64,000 nucleotides of DNA, from positions 186,001-250,000 of the forward strand of contig CAVZTE010000004.1 in the NCBI GenBank assembly GCA_963778165.1, read 5' to 3'. Under the pieces are notes generated by a model. That model was given only the letters and a program-made list of their open reading frames with translations. It was not told the origin of the DNA and searched no databases. A program made the translations under genes and the position numbers. Below are positions 1-8,385 of the stretch, piece after piece. The stretch comes from Bog-756 sp963778165 (lineage in GTDB: Bacteria; Actinomycetota; Acidimicrobiia; Acidimicrobiales; RAAP-2). Numbering within the stretch: the first letter of the stretch is position 1; each line of letters begins with the position of its first letter.

Positions 1-161
1 CCTGCGGCATCCCCCGGGAGATGTTCACCCCCACCTTCGCCTCCAGCCGCACCATCGGCTGGTCCACCCATGTGATGGAGCAGGCCGCCGACAACCGGCT
101 GATCCGCCCGGCGGCCCGCTACGCCGGACCGCCCCCGCCCCAGCCGGTCCCCGCCCCCTGA
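1..161 (+). CDS. citrate synthase (or 2-methylcitrate synthase), C-terminal end only
   Basis: The reading frame enters from the left edge and stops at TGA 159-161. The 52 visible residues match the carboxy-terminal end of citrate synthase: a phenylalanine-rich FTPTFA stretch, then GWSTHVMEQ and DNRLIRP, the conserved segment that closes the active site and binds the carboxylates of the substrate. The protein then ends in a proline-rich tail. Citrate synthase condenses acetyl-CoA with oxaloacetate; a 2-methylcitrate synthase (propionyl-CoA) has the same ending and cannot be excluded from this fragment. The next gene is convergent, its stop one base away. Confidence 0.85.
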   Translation, partial: CGIPREMFTPTFASSRTIGWSTHVMEQAADNRLIRPAARYAGPPPPQPVPAP

Positions 162-162
162 G

Positions 163-696
163 TCAGAAGGGCGAAAGGCCCTCGGAGACGATGCCCGGGG
201 GCACGATGGGGCGTTCCTCGACCCACTGGAGGTGCAGCTCCCGGCGGGCGATCCGCCAGGCCGGACCGGTGTCCCGGTAGGTGTCGCGATAGCGGATGAC
301 CCAGACCACGTCGGTCCCGGTGGCGTCCCCCGGTCCGCTCCCACCGGGCGTGGCCTGCGCATGGTGGGCGGTGCACAGCACCTCGCCCCAGGCCTCCCCG
401 TCCCCGATGCGGTACCGGTGGTTGGAGATCTGGTGGAAGGTGCGGGCGTAGCGGGACAGGGCCTCGGTGGACTCGGCCAACTGGTCGTGGCCGGAACGGG
501 TGCTCACCGGGCGGTGCGGGTCCTGGGGCCTCAGCACCACCAGCTCCCCATCGGCGGTGAAGACCCCGGCGAACCGCGGGCCGTCCCGCTCATCGGCTGC
601 CGCGGCGTACTCGGTGGACAGCTGGCGGAGCTCCTCCTCGATCCGGCGCCGCTCCGACGCCGGCATCCCCTTCGACCTGTCGGGGCTCTCGCTCAC
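163..696 (-). CDS. SnoaL-like (NTF2-fold) domain protein
   Basis: This is a 177-residue soluble protein with no signal peptide. The order of elements fits a SnoaL-like/NTF2 fold: an N-terminal helix with EEELRQLSTEYAAAADERD, then FAGVFTADGELVV, a SRYARTFHQISNHRYRIGD segment and a C-terminal sheet ending in WRIARRELHLQW. Such domains are found in small hydrolases, isomerases and ring-opening enzymes, and their substrates cannot be read from sequence. The GTG start overlaps the stop of the upstream F420-type oxidoreductase gene (GTGA), so the two are almost certainly co-transcribed and may act on the same compound. The pairing is common in actinobacterial catabolic clusters (general knowledge); a specific role is not supported. 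Confidence 0.75.
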   Translation of the reverse strand: MSESPDRSKGMPASERRRIEEELRQLSTEYAAAADERDGPRFAGVFTADGELVVLRPQDPHRPVSTRSGHDQLAESTEALSRYARTFHQISNHRYRIGDGEAWGEVLCTAHHAQATPGGSGPGDATGTDVVWVIRYRDTYRDTGPAWRIARRELHLQWVEERPIVPPGIVSEGLSPF

Positions 697-1595
697 GCCC
701 GGGCAGCCTCCCCGGCCGGCAGCCCGAACCGCTGGGCGAAGGCCGACATCTCGTCCACCACCTGGGCCAGATCGTCGGTGATCGAGGCCGACACCACCAG
801 GCGCGAGGCCCCGGCCGACCGGGCCGCGTCGATCTCCTCCTCGGTGGTGGTCGGGAGGTAGCCCGACAGCGAGAGCTCGATGGCGGCCGGGTCCCGCCCG
901 GCCTCCTCAGCCGCCTCACGCATCTGGCCCAGCCGGAGCGACAGATCGTCCGGGGCCAACCCCAGGGGTTGGAAGCCGTCCCCGATGCGCCCGGCCCGCC
1001 GGGCCGCGGCCTCGCTGTGCCCCCCGATATGGATGGGCACCCCTCCCGGTCGTACCGGTTTGGGAAAGGAGTGGGCGTGGTGGAAGGAGAAGAACTCGCC
1101 GTCGAAATCGGCGCCGGCCGGTCCCGAGTCGGCCCACAGGGCCCGCATGGCGGCCACCGTCTCGTCGGTGCGGCGCCCCCGGCTGCGGGGGTCGGCGCCG
1201 GTGGCCCGGAGCTCCTCGTCCATCCACCCGACACCCACGCACAGCCGGACCCGGCCCCCCGAGAGGACGTCGATGGTGGCCACCCTCTTGGCCAGGACCA
1301 CCGCCTGATGGTTGGGCAGGACCAGCACGCCGGTGGCCAGCCCGATGCGGTCGGTGACCGCGGCCAGATAGGCCATCAGGTCGAGGGGGTCGGGTATGCG
1401 GCAGTCATCGGGCAGGGGCATCCGCCCGGACGAGGAGTACGGGTAGGTGCTCTGGTAGCCCGAGATCACCACGGCGTGCTCCACCAGCACCACCGACTCG
1501 AAGCCGCAGGACTCGGCGTGACGGACGAAGGTGGTCATCCACCCGGGGTCGGCGGTGACCCCGGAGCGGACCGGAGGGATGATCCCGAAGCGCAT
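693..1595 (-). CDS. LLM-class F420-dependent oxidoreductase
   Basis: 300 residues with a luciferase-like (beta/alpha)8 fold. Visible features are the N-terminal MRFGIIPP strand, FVRHAESCGFESV, the segment DPLDLMAYLAAVTDRIGLATGVLVLP, VLAKRVATIDVLSGGRV followed by GVGVGW-type glycines (VGVGWMDEE), and IHIGGHSEAAARRAGRIGDG. The latter motifs are characteristic of the F420-dependent branch often catalogued as the Rv2161c-like subfamily. The enzyme would transfer hydride between reduced F420 and an unknown organic substrate in the cytoplasm. It is the first gene of a two-gene unit with the downstream SnoaL-like gene, which it overlaps by 4 nt. FMN as cofactor is an alternative. Confidence 0.85.
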   Translation of the reverse strand: MRFGIIPPVRSGVTADPGWMTTFVRHAESCGFESVVLVEHAVVISGYQSTYPYSSSGRMPLPDDCRIPDPLDLMAYLAAVTDRIGLATGVLVLPNHQAVVLAKRVATIDVLSGGRVRLCVGVGWMDEELRATGADPRSRGRRTDETVAAMRALWADSGPAGADFDGEFFSFHHAHSFPKPVRPGGVPIHIGGHSEAAARRAGRIGDGFQPLGLAPDDLSLRLGQMREAAEEAGRDPAAIELSLSGYLPTTTEEEIDAARSAGASRLVVSASITDDLAQVVDEMSAFAQRFGLPAGEAARA

Positions 1596-1690
1596 GACTG
1601 CTCACTTTCGTCGAGGCCCCGATGATGGCCGCCGCGGACCGGAGGGGTGGACGGTCCGGGGCCGGGTGAGGCCTCCCAGGGGCGGCCGCT

Positions 1691-1703
1691 CACTAATGTA
1701 GTG
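1691..1703. promoter_or_regulatory. short palindrome CACTA-ATG-TAGTG between divergent genes
   Basis: A 5-bp inverted repeat with 3-bp centre lies between the divergent oxidoreductase (start 1595) and the Tat-exported protein (start 1786), followed by TGATCA at 1706-1711. Its position suits an operator for one or both genes. No regulator gene is adjacent, so a binding protein cannot be named. Confidence 0.35.
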
Positions 1704-1785
1704 ATGTGATCATCTCGAGCCGACCTGGTGGGGTCCGGCCCACCGCCCCAGGGCTCGCCGGTCGGGCCGGGGCGGCGAACCCGGG

Positions 1786-3567
1786 GTGACCGAAGACCCT
1801 GACGGCAACGGCGTTCCGGGCGATCCACCGAAGCCACCCCGGTACAGCCCGGAGCAGATCCGTCTCAACCGGCGCCGGTTCATCGGCTGGACCGCGGCCG
1901 GTGGGGTGGCGGCGGCCGCGGTGGCCCTGGGCATCGCCGAGTCCGGGGGGGGTAGTGGCCCGACCGACGCCGACCGGACCACGGCCGACACCCACCCGGC
2001 TGAAGGCCGGGCCCACGCCCACCCGGCGGCCCCGAAGGCCGGGGTCACCCTGGTGGACGGGGTCAAGCTCCCCACCTCCCCGGCCATCGTGGCCGAGAAC
2101 GCCAAGATGGGGGACGCCTGGTGGGTGACCAGCGTCACGCCCGACCGCTCCATCGAGGGCTTCGCCGACCGGGTCAGCGCGGTGGCGGGCGACCGGGTGA
2201 CCCTCTTCGTCAACACGGTGGCCCCGACCTATCACGTCGAGGCCTACCGGATGGGCTACTACCAGGGCATCGGCGGGCGCCTGGTGTGGACATCGGCGGT
2301 GAGACACGGGATCAGCCAGCCCCAGCCCACCCTGACCGCCGGCACCAACACCATCGAGTGCCGGTGGTCGCCCTCGGTGTCGGTCCCCATCGACGAGACC
2401 TGGCCGCCCGGGGCCTACCTGTTGAAGCTGGTGGGCAGCGGAGGCCAGCAGCAGTTCGTGCCGCTGTGCGTGCGGGACGACTCCTCCACCGCCGCCGTCG
2501 TCATCCAGCACAGCGTGACCACCTGGCAGGCCTACAACCGGTGGGGCGGCTACAGCCTCTACTACGGCAACGCCGACGGGGATCTGTCCTTCACCCACAA
2601 CCCCGGTGGGGGCAGCTACGCCGACCGGGCCCGGGTGGTCTCCTTCGACCGGCCCTACGACTACGACTGGGCCTCGGGGGCAGCCGACTTCGTCGGCAAC
2701 GAGCTTCCCGTGATCTACCAGGCCGAGCAGTTGGGGCTCGATGTCACCTACTGGACCGACGTCGACCTGCACGCCCGGCCGAACCTGTTGATGAACCACC
2801 GGGCCCTGCTCAGCCTGGGCCACGACGAGTACTGGTCGGCGTCGATGCGCGACGGTGCCGACCAGGCCCTGCGGCGGGGGGTGAACCTGGCCTTCCTCGG
2901 GGCCAACGCCTGCTACCGCCAGATCCGCCTCCAACCCTCGCCGGTCGGGCCCAACCGGCGCCAGGTCTGTTACAAGGACGCCGCCGAGGACCCCGTGGCC
3001 GACGTGGACCCCCTGCTGACCACGGTCAACTGGCCGGATCCGCCGGTCAACCGTCCCGAGTCCGAGTTGATCGGCACCACCTATCAGGACATCGAGGCCC
3101 AGGCCGACATGGTGATCACCGATCCGGGCTCGTGGCTCTTCGACGGCGTGGGGCTGGCCGGCAACCAGGTCCTCCCCGATGTGGTCCGGGGTGAGTTCGA
3201 CCGTTACGTGCCCGACAGTCAGGCCCCGACCAACCTGGACGTGGTGGCCCACTCCATCGTGCCCAACCGGGGGAACAACTACTCCGACGTCACCTGGTAC
3301 ACCGTGCCGGGCGGGGGCGGGGTGTTCGCCACCGGCAACGCCTCGTGGATCGGGGCCCTGGGCAACAGCCGGTTGATCCCGCCCAACGTGCTGCCCTGGG
3401 CCATGCCCGGGGTGACCGACAAGCTGCTGAGGATCATGATGAACCTCTACTCGGTGATCGGGCTCGGACCGGCCAGCCTCACCCGGCCCTCGCAGGGCAA
3501 CTGGCGCACGGTCTATGCCCCGGGATCGCCGTCGAGTGGGGCCCCCAATACCGTCAACGCCGCCTGA
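1786..3567 (+). CDS. Tat-exported N,N-dimethylformamidase beta-subunit-like protein
   Basis: 593 residues from GTG. A twin-arginine signal is clear: RRRF at residues 29-32 followed by a hydrophobic Ala/Gly/Val stretch to about residue 50. The mature part resembles the large subunit of N,N-dimethylformamidase: YRMGYYQG, VQHSVTTWQAYNRWGGYSLY-like residues near 240, FDRPYDYDW, then HDEYWSASMRDG and FLGANACYRQIR. These match the glutamine-amidotransferase-like core of that family. No small subunit gene is nearby and no dimethylformamide pathway is visible, so the true substrate is unknown. Export by Tat implies that it folds in the cytoplasm, perhaps with a metal. Many actinobacteria carry such orphan homologues (general knowledge). 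Confidence 0.75.
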   Translation: MTEDPDGNGVPGDPPKPPRYSPEQIRLNRRRFIGWTAAGGVAAAAVALGIAESGGGSGPTDADRTTADTHPAEGRAHAHPAAPKAGVTLVDGVKLPTSPAIVAENAKMGDAWWVTSVTPDRSIEGFADRVSAVAGDRVTLFVNTVAPTYHVEAYRMGYYQGIGGRLVWTSAVRHGISQPQPTLTAGTNTIECRWSPSVSVPIDETWPPGAYLLKLVGSGGQQQFVPLCVRDDSSTAAVVIQHSVTTWQAYNRWGGYSLYYGNADGDLSFTHNPGGGSYADRARVVSFDRPYDYDWASGAADFVGNELPVIYQAEQLGLDVTYWTDVDLHARPNLLMNHRALLSLGHDEYWSASMRDGADQALRRGVNLAFLGANACYRQIRLQPSPVGPNRRQVCYKDAAEDPVADVDPLLTTVNWPDPPVNRPESELIGTTYQDIEAQADMVITDPGSWLFDGVGLAGNQVLPDVVRGEFDRYVPDSQAPTNLDVVAHSIVPNRGNNYSDVTWYTVPGGGGVFATGNASWIGALGNSRLIPPNVLPWAMPGVTDKLLRIMMNLYSVIGLGPASLTRPSQGNWRTVYAPGSPSSGAPNTVNAA

Positions 3568-3622
3568 AGTCGCACCCCGACAGGAGTCCGACGCCACCGA
3601 TCGGGGCCCTGTTACGCAGCAG

Positions 3623-3649
3623 CCCGGGACGCAATTGCTGCGTCCCGGG
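3623..3649. terminator. bidirectional terminator hairpin
   Basis: A perfect 11-bp inverted repeat (CCCGGGACGCA / TGCGTCCCGGG) with a 5-nt loop sits between the convergent Tat-exported protein gene and recA. There is no clear T tract on either side, as is often the case in high-GC actinobacteria. Confidence 0.7.
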
Positions 3650-3747
3650 CCGGCGATTGTGTGGGCGTTACCCGGTCTGTCTCGTCATAAAACGTGAGGA
3701 CCTTTAGGGGGCGGTCCTGCCTACCGCGCCCCGACCGGCGACCGGGC

Positions 3748-4830
3748 TCATTCGCTGAGGGTGATGGGCTGATCGTCGAGCGAGAGCCCGTCGGCGTCAG
3801 CGGGCAGCCCGGCCAGGTGGCCGTTGGCCTCCTCGGCCTTGACGGCGTTCTGGGCCGCCAGGTGCTCGCGGATCCGTTCGTCGACCTCGGCCATCAGCTG
3901 GGGGTTCTCGGTCAGGAAGGTCTTGACGTTCTCCCGACCCTGGCCCAACTGCTCCCCTTCATAGGTGAACCAGGCCCCGGACTTCTTGATGAAGCCCAGC
4001 TCCACCCCGACGTCGAGGAGCGACCCCTCGCGGCTGATGCCCCGTCCGAAGGTGATGTCGAACTCGGCCTGCTTGAACGGCGGCGAGCACTTGTTCTTGA
4101 CCACCTTCACCCGGGTCCGGTTGCCGACCTGGTCGGCACCGTCCTTGATGGTCTCGATCCGGCGGATGTCCAGGCGGACCGACGAGTAGAACTTGAGGGC
4201 CCTACCGCCCGGGGTGACCTCGGGGGACCCGTACATGACCCCGATCTTCTCCCGCAGCTGGTTGATGAAGATGGCGATGGTCCGGGACTTCGACAGCGTG
4301 CCGGTCAGCTTGCGCAGCGCCTGGGACATCAGGCGGGCCTGGAGCCCGACGTGGGTGTCGCCCATCTCCCCCTCGATCTCCGCCCGGGGGGTCAACGCCG
4401 CCACCGAGTCGATGACCAGGACGTCGAGCGCACCCGACCGGATCAGCATGTCGGCGATCTCCAGGGCCTGCTCACCGGTGTCCGGCTGGGAGATGAGCAG
4501 GTCGTCGATGTTGACGCCGATGGCCTTGGCGTAGACCGGATCCATGGCGTGCTCGGCGTCCACGTAGGCGCAGATGCCACCGTTGCGTTGGGCCTCGGCC
4601 ACCACGTGCATGGCCAGGGTCGACTTACCCGAGGACTCCGGGCCGAAGATCTCCACGATGCGGCCCCGGGGGAGGCCACCGATACCGAGGGCGAGGTCGA
4701 GCGCCAACGCTCCGGTGGGGATGGCCTCGATGTTCATGTGGAGGTTCTCACCCATCCGCATGACCGATCCCTTACCGAACTGCTTCTCGATCTGACCCAG
4801 GGCCATATCGAGTGCCTTGTCTCGTTCCAT
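3748..4830 (-). CDS. recA: recombinase RecA
   Basis: 360 residues from ATG 4830 (MERDKALDMALGQIEKQFGKG). The open frame continues upstream, but this start matches the family's usual N-terminus and has GAGGAG about 10 nt before it. Walker A is GPESSGKST, Walker B LDVLVIDSVAAL, loop L1 region EGEMGDTHVGLQARLMSQALRKL-like, and loop L2 INQLREKIGVMYGSPEVTPGG. RecA forms the ATP-dependent strand-exchange filament on single-stranded DNA and triggers LexA self-cleavage. A LexA box and -10 element lie upstream at 4981-5004. No recX follows; the next gene is convergent after a terminator. The usual actinobacterial neighbours rimO, pgsA and cinA lie just upstream, split from recA by a gene on the other strand. 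Confidence 0.98.
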   Translation of the reverse strand: MERDKALDMALGQIEKQFGKGSVMRMGENLHMNIEAIPTGALALDLALGIGGLPRGRIVEIFGPESSGKSTLAMHVVAEAQRNGGICAYVDAEHAMDPVYAKAIGVNIDDLLISQPDTGEQALEIADMLIRSGALDVLVIDSVAALTPRAEIEGEMGDTHVGLQARLMSQALRKLTGTLSKSRTIAIFINQLREKIGVMYGSPEVTPGGRALKFYSSVRLDIRRIETIKDGADQVGNRTRVKVVKNKCSPPFKQAEFDITFGRGISREGSLLDVGVELGFIKKSGAWFTYEGEQLGQGRENVKTFLTENPQLMAEVDERIREHLAAQNAVKAEEANGHLAGLPADADGLSLDDQPITLSE

Positions 4831-4980
4831 GTCCTTCACTCTCCTCGATGTAGTTGCTCTCTTGACCGTGCCGACCCTACGGAGAAGGTGTGACACCCGA
4901 CCGGCCCGGATGGGGATCCGGGGCCGTCACCTTGAGGCTGTTGCCGCGACATCGGGGACTGCCACCGAGGCAACAACGTC

Positions 4981-4986
4981 ACTCTA
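4981..4986 (-). promoter_or_regulatory. candidate recA -10 element (TAGAGT)
   Basis: On the minus strand TAGAGT lies just downstream of the LexA box, which would fall in the -35 to -10 spacer. The predicted transcript has a leader of about 140 nt before the recA start. Confidence 0.5.
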
Positions 4987-4990
4987 GACC

Positions 4991-5004
4991 CGAACGCATG
5001 TTCG
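4991..5004. promoter_or_regulatory. LexA (SOS) box upstream of recA
   Basis: The sequence CGAACGCATGTTCG contains GAAC-N4-GTTC as a perfect palindrome and follows the actinobacterial/mycobacterial SOS-box pattern. It is in the intergenic region between recA (minus) and the DUF3048 gene (plus), about 160 nt from the recA start, so LexA would repress recA until DNA damage. Confidence 0.85.
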
Positions 5005-5081
5005 ATGATGGACCCCCGTCCCCCGGGCCGGCCACCGCTTCGATGGCACGCAAATGCCACAGTTCCCCCATGGGCCGGGAG

Positions 5082-5087
5082 TAGCCT
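5082..5087 (+). promoter_or_regulatory. -10 element TAGCCT for a leaderless or near-leaderless DUF3048 gene
   Basis: TAGCCT ends 9 nt before the ATG at 5097, and no Shine-Dalgarno sequence is seen. The arrangement fits leaderless transcription like several other genes here. Confidence 0.4.
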
Positions 5088-5096
5088 CGCCCTGCA

Positions 5097-6404
5097 ATGC
5101 CGGACGACGAAACCCCATCCGGGCCCGGGCCGGAAGGCACACCCGGCCCCGGCCCAGACCCTGTCACCCCCTCCGGTTCCTCGGCCGGCGGCGGAGCGGG
5201 GGCCCCGGGCTCCGACATGACCGGCATGACCCCCGCCGTCGGCTCGGCGGCGGCCGGGGCGCCACCGGTCCTCTCCCGGAAGGACCTCCGCCAGCAGCGG
5301 GCCGGGGACGGGAAGGGTGCGTCCCGGAGTTGGTGGTACGTGCTGGGAGGCGTGGCCCTGGTGCTGATCGGGGTGGTGATCGCCTATGTGGCCACCCGGA
5401 ACACCGCCGACAAGGTGACCAAGGTCTCCATCCACACCACCACCACGGTGGCACCCGCCGTCGGTCCCATCTGTCCCCTGACCGGCCTGCCGGCGCCGGG
5501 TGGGGTGGTGCCGCCCCGGCCCGCTCTGGGCGTCAAGATCGGCAACTATCCCGGCGACCGTCCGTCGGCCGGGCTCAACCAGGCCGACATCGTCTTCGAG
5601 GAGCCGGTCGAAGGGGCCATCACCCGACTGCTGGCGGTCTTCCAGTGCCAGGGGGCCGCCCTGGTCGGCGACCTGCGCTCGGCCCGGGAGCCCGACGTGG
5701 CCATCCTCTCCCAACTGTCCAACCCCCTGTTCGTCCACGCCGGAGACATCGACCCCATCGCCGCCCTGCTGGCCCAGGCCCCCCTCCAGGACGACAACCT
5801 CTACTCCGGCGACCGGGGCTCGGTCATCATCACCGAGAGCAACCGGGTGGCGCCCTACGCCACCTTCGTCAACACCGCCTCCCTGTGGGCCTTCAACCCC
5901 GGGGACAAGACGCCGCCGGCTCCGATCTTCCACTACTCGGCGGCCCTGCCCCGCGGGGCGGTGGCCGGCTCCGGGCAGAGCGTCCACATACCCTTCTCCT
6001 CGGTGTCGGACGTGACCTGGCAGTGGAATCCCGCCCGCGGCTACCAGCGGTACTACTCGGGTGCGCCGGACACCCTGGTCGACGGGACCCAGACCACCGC
6101 CACCAACGTGGTGATCATGACGGTGCAGACCTCCAACGGGCCGTGGGTGGAGAACTCCGAGGGAGGCCTGGAGGTCCAGGTGCAGGCCACCGGGACGGGG
6201 CCGCTGCTGGTCATGCGGGGCGGGGCGGCCATCGCCGGCACCTGGAGCCGCTCCAGCCTGACCCAACCGGCCACCCTCACCGCCACCGGTGGGGCGCCCA
6301 TCACCCTGCAGCCCGGCAACACCTGGGTCGAACTGGTGCCGGCCGGCATACCGGTCACCCCTTCGGCGGCCCCGGCCGCCGCATCCACCACGACCGCTCC
6401 CTGA
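5097..6404 (+). CDS. DUF3048 (YerB-like) membrane-anchored extracytoplasmic protein
   Basis: 435 residues. A Pro/Gly-rich cytoplasmic region (1-60) and a basic stretch precede one membrane helix at about 79-100 (WWYVLGGVALVLIGVVIAYV). The exterior part begins CPLTGLPAP and carries the DUF3048 signature: RPALGVKIGN, RPSAGLNQADIVFEE, EGAITRLLAVFQCQ, VGDLRSAREPD. It then has the PIFHYSAALP and TWQWNPARGYQRYYSG segments of the C-terminal half. The family is widespread in Gram-positive bacteria as lipoproteins or anchored proteins of unknown function. It is divergent from recA and convergent with cinA, so it is probably monocistronic. Confidence 0.85.
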   Translation: MPDDETPSGPGPEGTPGPGPDPVTPSGSSAGGGAGAPGSDMTGMTPAVGSAAAGAPPVLSRKDLRQQRAGDGKGASRSWWYVLGGVALVLIGVVIAYVATRNTADKVTKVSIHTTTTVAPAVGPICPLTGLPAPGGVVPPRPALGVKIGNYPGDRPSAGLNQADIVFEEPVEGAITRLLAVFQCQGAALVGDLRSAREPDVAILSQLSNPLFVHAGDIDPIAALLAQAPLQDDNLYSGDRGSVIITESNRVAPYATFVNTASLWAFNPGDKTPPAPIFHYSAALPRGAVAGSGQSVHIPFSSVSDVTWQWNPARGYQRYYSGAPDTLVDGTQTTATNVVIMTVQTSNGPWVENSEGGLEVQVQATGTGPLLVMRGGAAIAGTWSRSSLTQPATLTATGGAPITLQPGNTWVELVPAGIPVTPSAAPAAASTTTAP

Positions 6405-6423
6405 CCGACCCGCCACAGCCGAG

Positions 6424-7731
6424 TCAGCCCGCGGCCGGGCCCCCGAGGGTGCGCCGCAGCAGGTCCAGGGCGGCGATGGTGGCGTACTGGCGCACCCGGT
6501 CACGGTCCCCGGGCACGGTGAACCGGAACGACTGGGTGGGATGCCCGGCCCGGGCCAGGCCCACGAAGACCGTCCCGGGAGGCTGGTCGTCCTGGGGGTC
6601 GGGTCCCGCCACCCCGGTGATGGACAGTCCCACATCGGACTCCAGCACCCGGCGGGCCCCGTCGGCCATGGCCCGGGCCGCCTCCTCGGACACCACCGGC
6701 CCCTCGGGGACACCCAGGACGGCGAACTTGACCTCGGAGGCGTACGACACCACCGAGCCCCGGAACCACCGACTGGCCCCGGGCACGTTGACCAGACGCG
6801 ACGAAGCCAGTCCCCCGGTGAGGGACTCGGCCAGCCCCAGCGTCAATCCCAGGGCCAGGACCTCCCGGGCCACGGCGTCCTCGATGGCCTCGTCGTCCAC
6901 CCCGAACACGATGTCCCCCGCCGCCACGGCCAGGATGCGCCGGATCTCGGCCTCTTCCACGTCCAGGAGCGTGGAGGCCTCGGTCTCGTCGTCGGCCCGG
7001 ACGGTGACCCGGACCTTGATCCCTTCGATCCCGCTGGCCAGGAAGGCGATGGTGGCGCCCCCTCCGGCACCCCCGGCCTCCACCGTGGGGCCACCCGCCG
7101 GGAGGTCGAGCTCCCTGATGTGGTCGGCCAGGGCTTCGGCCAGACCGGACTCGGTCATCCCCCAGGTGCGGATGACCCGGCTGGCGATGACCCCGGTGGC
7201 CTCACCCCGTTCCACCATCCGCTGACGCAGGTCGGGGAGGATGCCCCGCTCGAACATCTCGGCCATCTCGTAGGGAACCCCGGGCACGGCGTAGATGACC
7301 TTGTGCCCCACCGGGCAGATGAGGCCCGGTGCGGTCCCCTTGGTCTGGGGGATGACGGTGGCGCCCTCGGGCACATCGGCCTGTCGGAGGTTGGACTCCG
7401 ACATCTCGCGGCCCCGGGCCGAGAACATGGCCCGGATGGCCTCCACCACCGAGTCGTCCCGCTGGAGGGGGACGTTCATGACCTCGGCGATGGCGTCGCG
7501 GGTGATGTCGTCGTGGGTCGGGCCCAGGCCGCCGCAGACGATGACTCCGTCGCTACGGGCCAGGGCGGTCCGGAAGGCCAGCACGATGCGGTCGTGGTTG
7601 TCCCCCACCGCCTGGTGGAAGTGGGAGGTCACCCCGGCCGCGGCCAGGTGCTCGCCCAACCACTGCGAGTTGGTGTCGGTGATCTGGCCCAGGAGCAGTT
7701 CGGTGCCCACGGCGACGATCTCGATGCGCAT
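6424..7731 (-). CDS. cinA: CinA-family protein (nicotinamide-nucleotide amidohydrolase type)
   Basis: 435 residues, full length for CinA. The N-terminal molybdopterin-binding (MoCF) domain shows MRIEIVAVGTELLLGQITDT and DGVIVCGGLGPTHDDITRDA. The C-terminal amidohydrolase domain has LGLAESLTGGLASSRLVNV, SYASEVKFAVLGV and ITGVAGPD. CinA hydrolyses NMN to nicotinic acid mononucleotide and ADP-ribose derivatives, recycling pyridine nucleotides; in some bacteria it is competence- or damage-inducible together with recA. It follows pgsA with a 6-nt gap and is the last gene of rimO-pgsA-cinA. Confidence 0.95.
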   Translation of the reverse strand: MRIEIVAVGTELLLGQITDTNSQWLGEHLAAAGVTSHFHQAVGDNHDRIVLAFRTALARSDGVIVCGGLGPTHDDITRDAIAEVMNVPLQRDDSVVEAIRAMFSARGREMSESNLRQADVPEGATVIPQTKGTAPGLICPVGHKVIYAVPGVPYEMAEMFERGILPDLRQRMVERGEATGVIASRVIRTWGMTESGLAEALADHIRELDLPAGGPTVEAGGAGGGATIAFLASGIEGIKVRVTVRADDETEASTLLDVEEAEIRRILAVAAGDIVFGVDDEAIEDAVAREVLALGLTLGLAESLTGGLASSRLVNVPGASRWFRGSVVSYASEVKFAVLGVPEGPVVSEEAARAMADGARRVLESDVGLSITGVAGPDPQDDQPPGTVFVGLARAGHPTQSFRFTVPGDRDRVRQYATIAALDLLRRTLGGPAAG

Positions 7732-7737
7732 GGCTGG

Positions 7738-8385
7738 TCAGGCCGCCGAGCGGGCGCCGCCGGCCCGGGCCGCCCGTCGCCCGTCCAGGTAGTACTGACC
7801 ACCGGTGAACACGGTCATGGCCGTGGCCACCCAGATGGCCGTGGACAGGACGGTGTGGTGGGAGGCCAACGGGGGGGCCAGGCACATGCCGATGGCTACG
7901 TCTTGGAGCAGGGTCTTCACCTTGGCGCTGTTGCGGGCCGGGATCGAGATCCCGTGGCGGCCGGCCACCGACCGGTAGACGCTCATGGCCACCTCGCGCA
8001 GGGCGATGATGGCCACCGGGAGCCACCAGACGATCCCTTTGGCCACCAGGGCGAACAGGGCTCCGAGGACCACCACCTTGTCGGCCAGCGGGTCGAGGAA
8101 GGCCCCGGAGCGGGTGGTCCCCTGCTTGCGGGCCAGCCACCCGTCGATCCCGTCCGACAGCGCCAGGATGCCGCCCAACACGAAGGTGAACCAGCTGGCC
8201 CCCCACAGCATGATCAGGGCGATGACCACCGGGGTGGCCAGCAGGCGGAGCACGGTGATGCCGTTGGCCGGGGTGAGGAGGGCCGACGGCCCGAAGGTGG
8301 ACCGGGCCCGCACCGGTGCCCCGGGTGCCCCCGGCGCAGGTGTGCCCGGGACCGGCATGCCGGAGTTGACCGCCGGGTTGCTCAT
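7738..8385 (-). CDS. pgsA: CDP-diacylglycerol--glycerol-3-phosphate 3-phosphatidyltransferase
   Basis: 215 residues from ATG 8385, which overlaps the rimO stop (ATGA); the longer open frame upstream is rimO's shadow. A Pro/Ala/Gly-rich tail of about 35 residues precedes the CDP-alcohol phosphotransferase core. The catalytic signature D-G-x2-A-R-x8-G-x3-D-x3-D is present as DGIDGWLARKQGTTRSGAFLD followed by PLADK. Several membrane helices follow. The enzyme makes phosphatidylglycerol phosphate in the membrane. A phosphatidylinositol-type synthase is conceivable in actinobacteria, but the position between rimO and cinA is the standard pgsA place. Confidence 0.93.
   Translation of the reverse strand: MSNPAVNSGMPVPGTPAPGAPGAPVRARSTFGPSALLTPANGITVLRLLATPVVIALIMLWGASWFTFVLGGILALSDGIDGWLARKQGTTRSGAFLDPLADKVVVLGALFALVAKGIVWWLPVAIIALREVAMSVYRSVAGRHGISIPARNSAKVKTLLQDVAIGMCLAPPLASHHTVLSTAIWVATAMTVFTGGQYYLDGRRAARAGGARSAA

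Noticed and set aside
4831..4896. Upstream extension of recA by 22 codons
   Set aside because: The extension is unlike RecA N-termini, and ATG 4830 has a ribosome-binding site at suitable distance.
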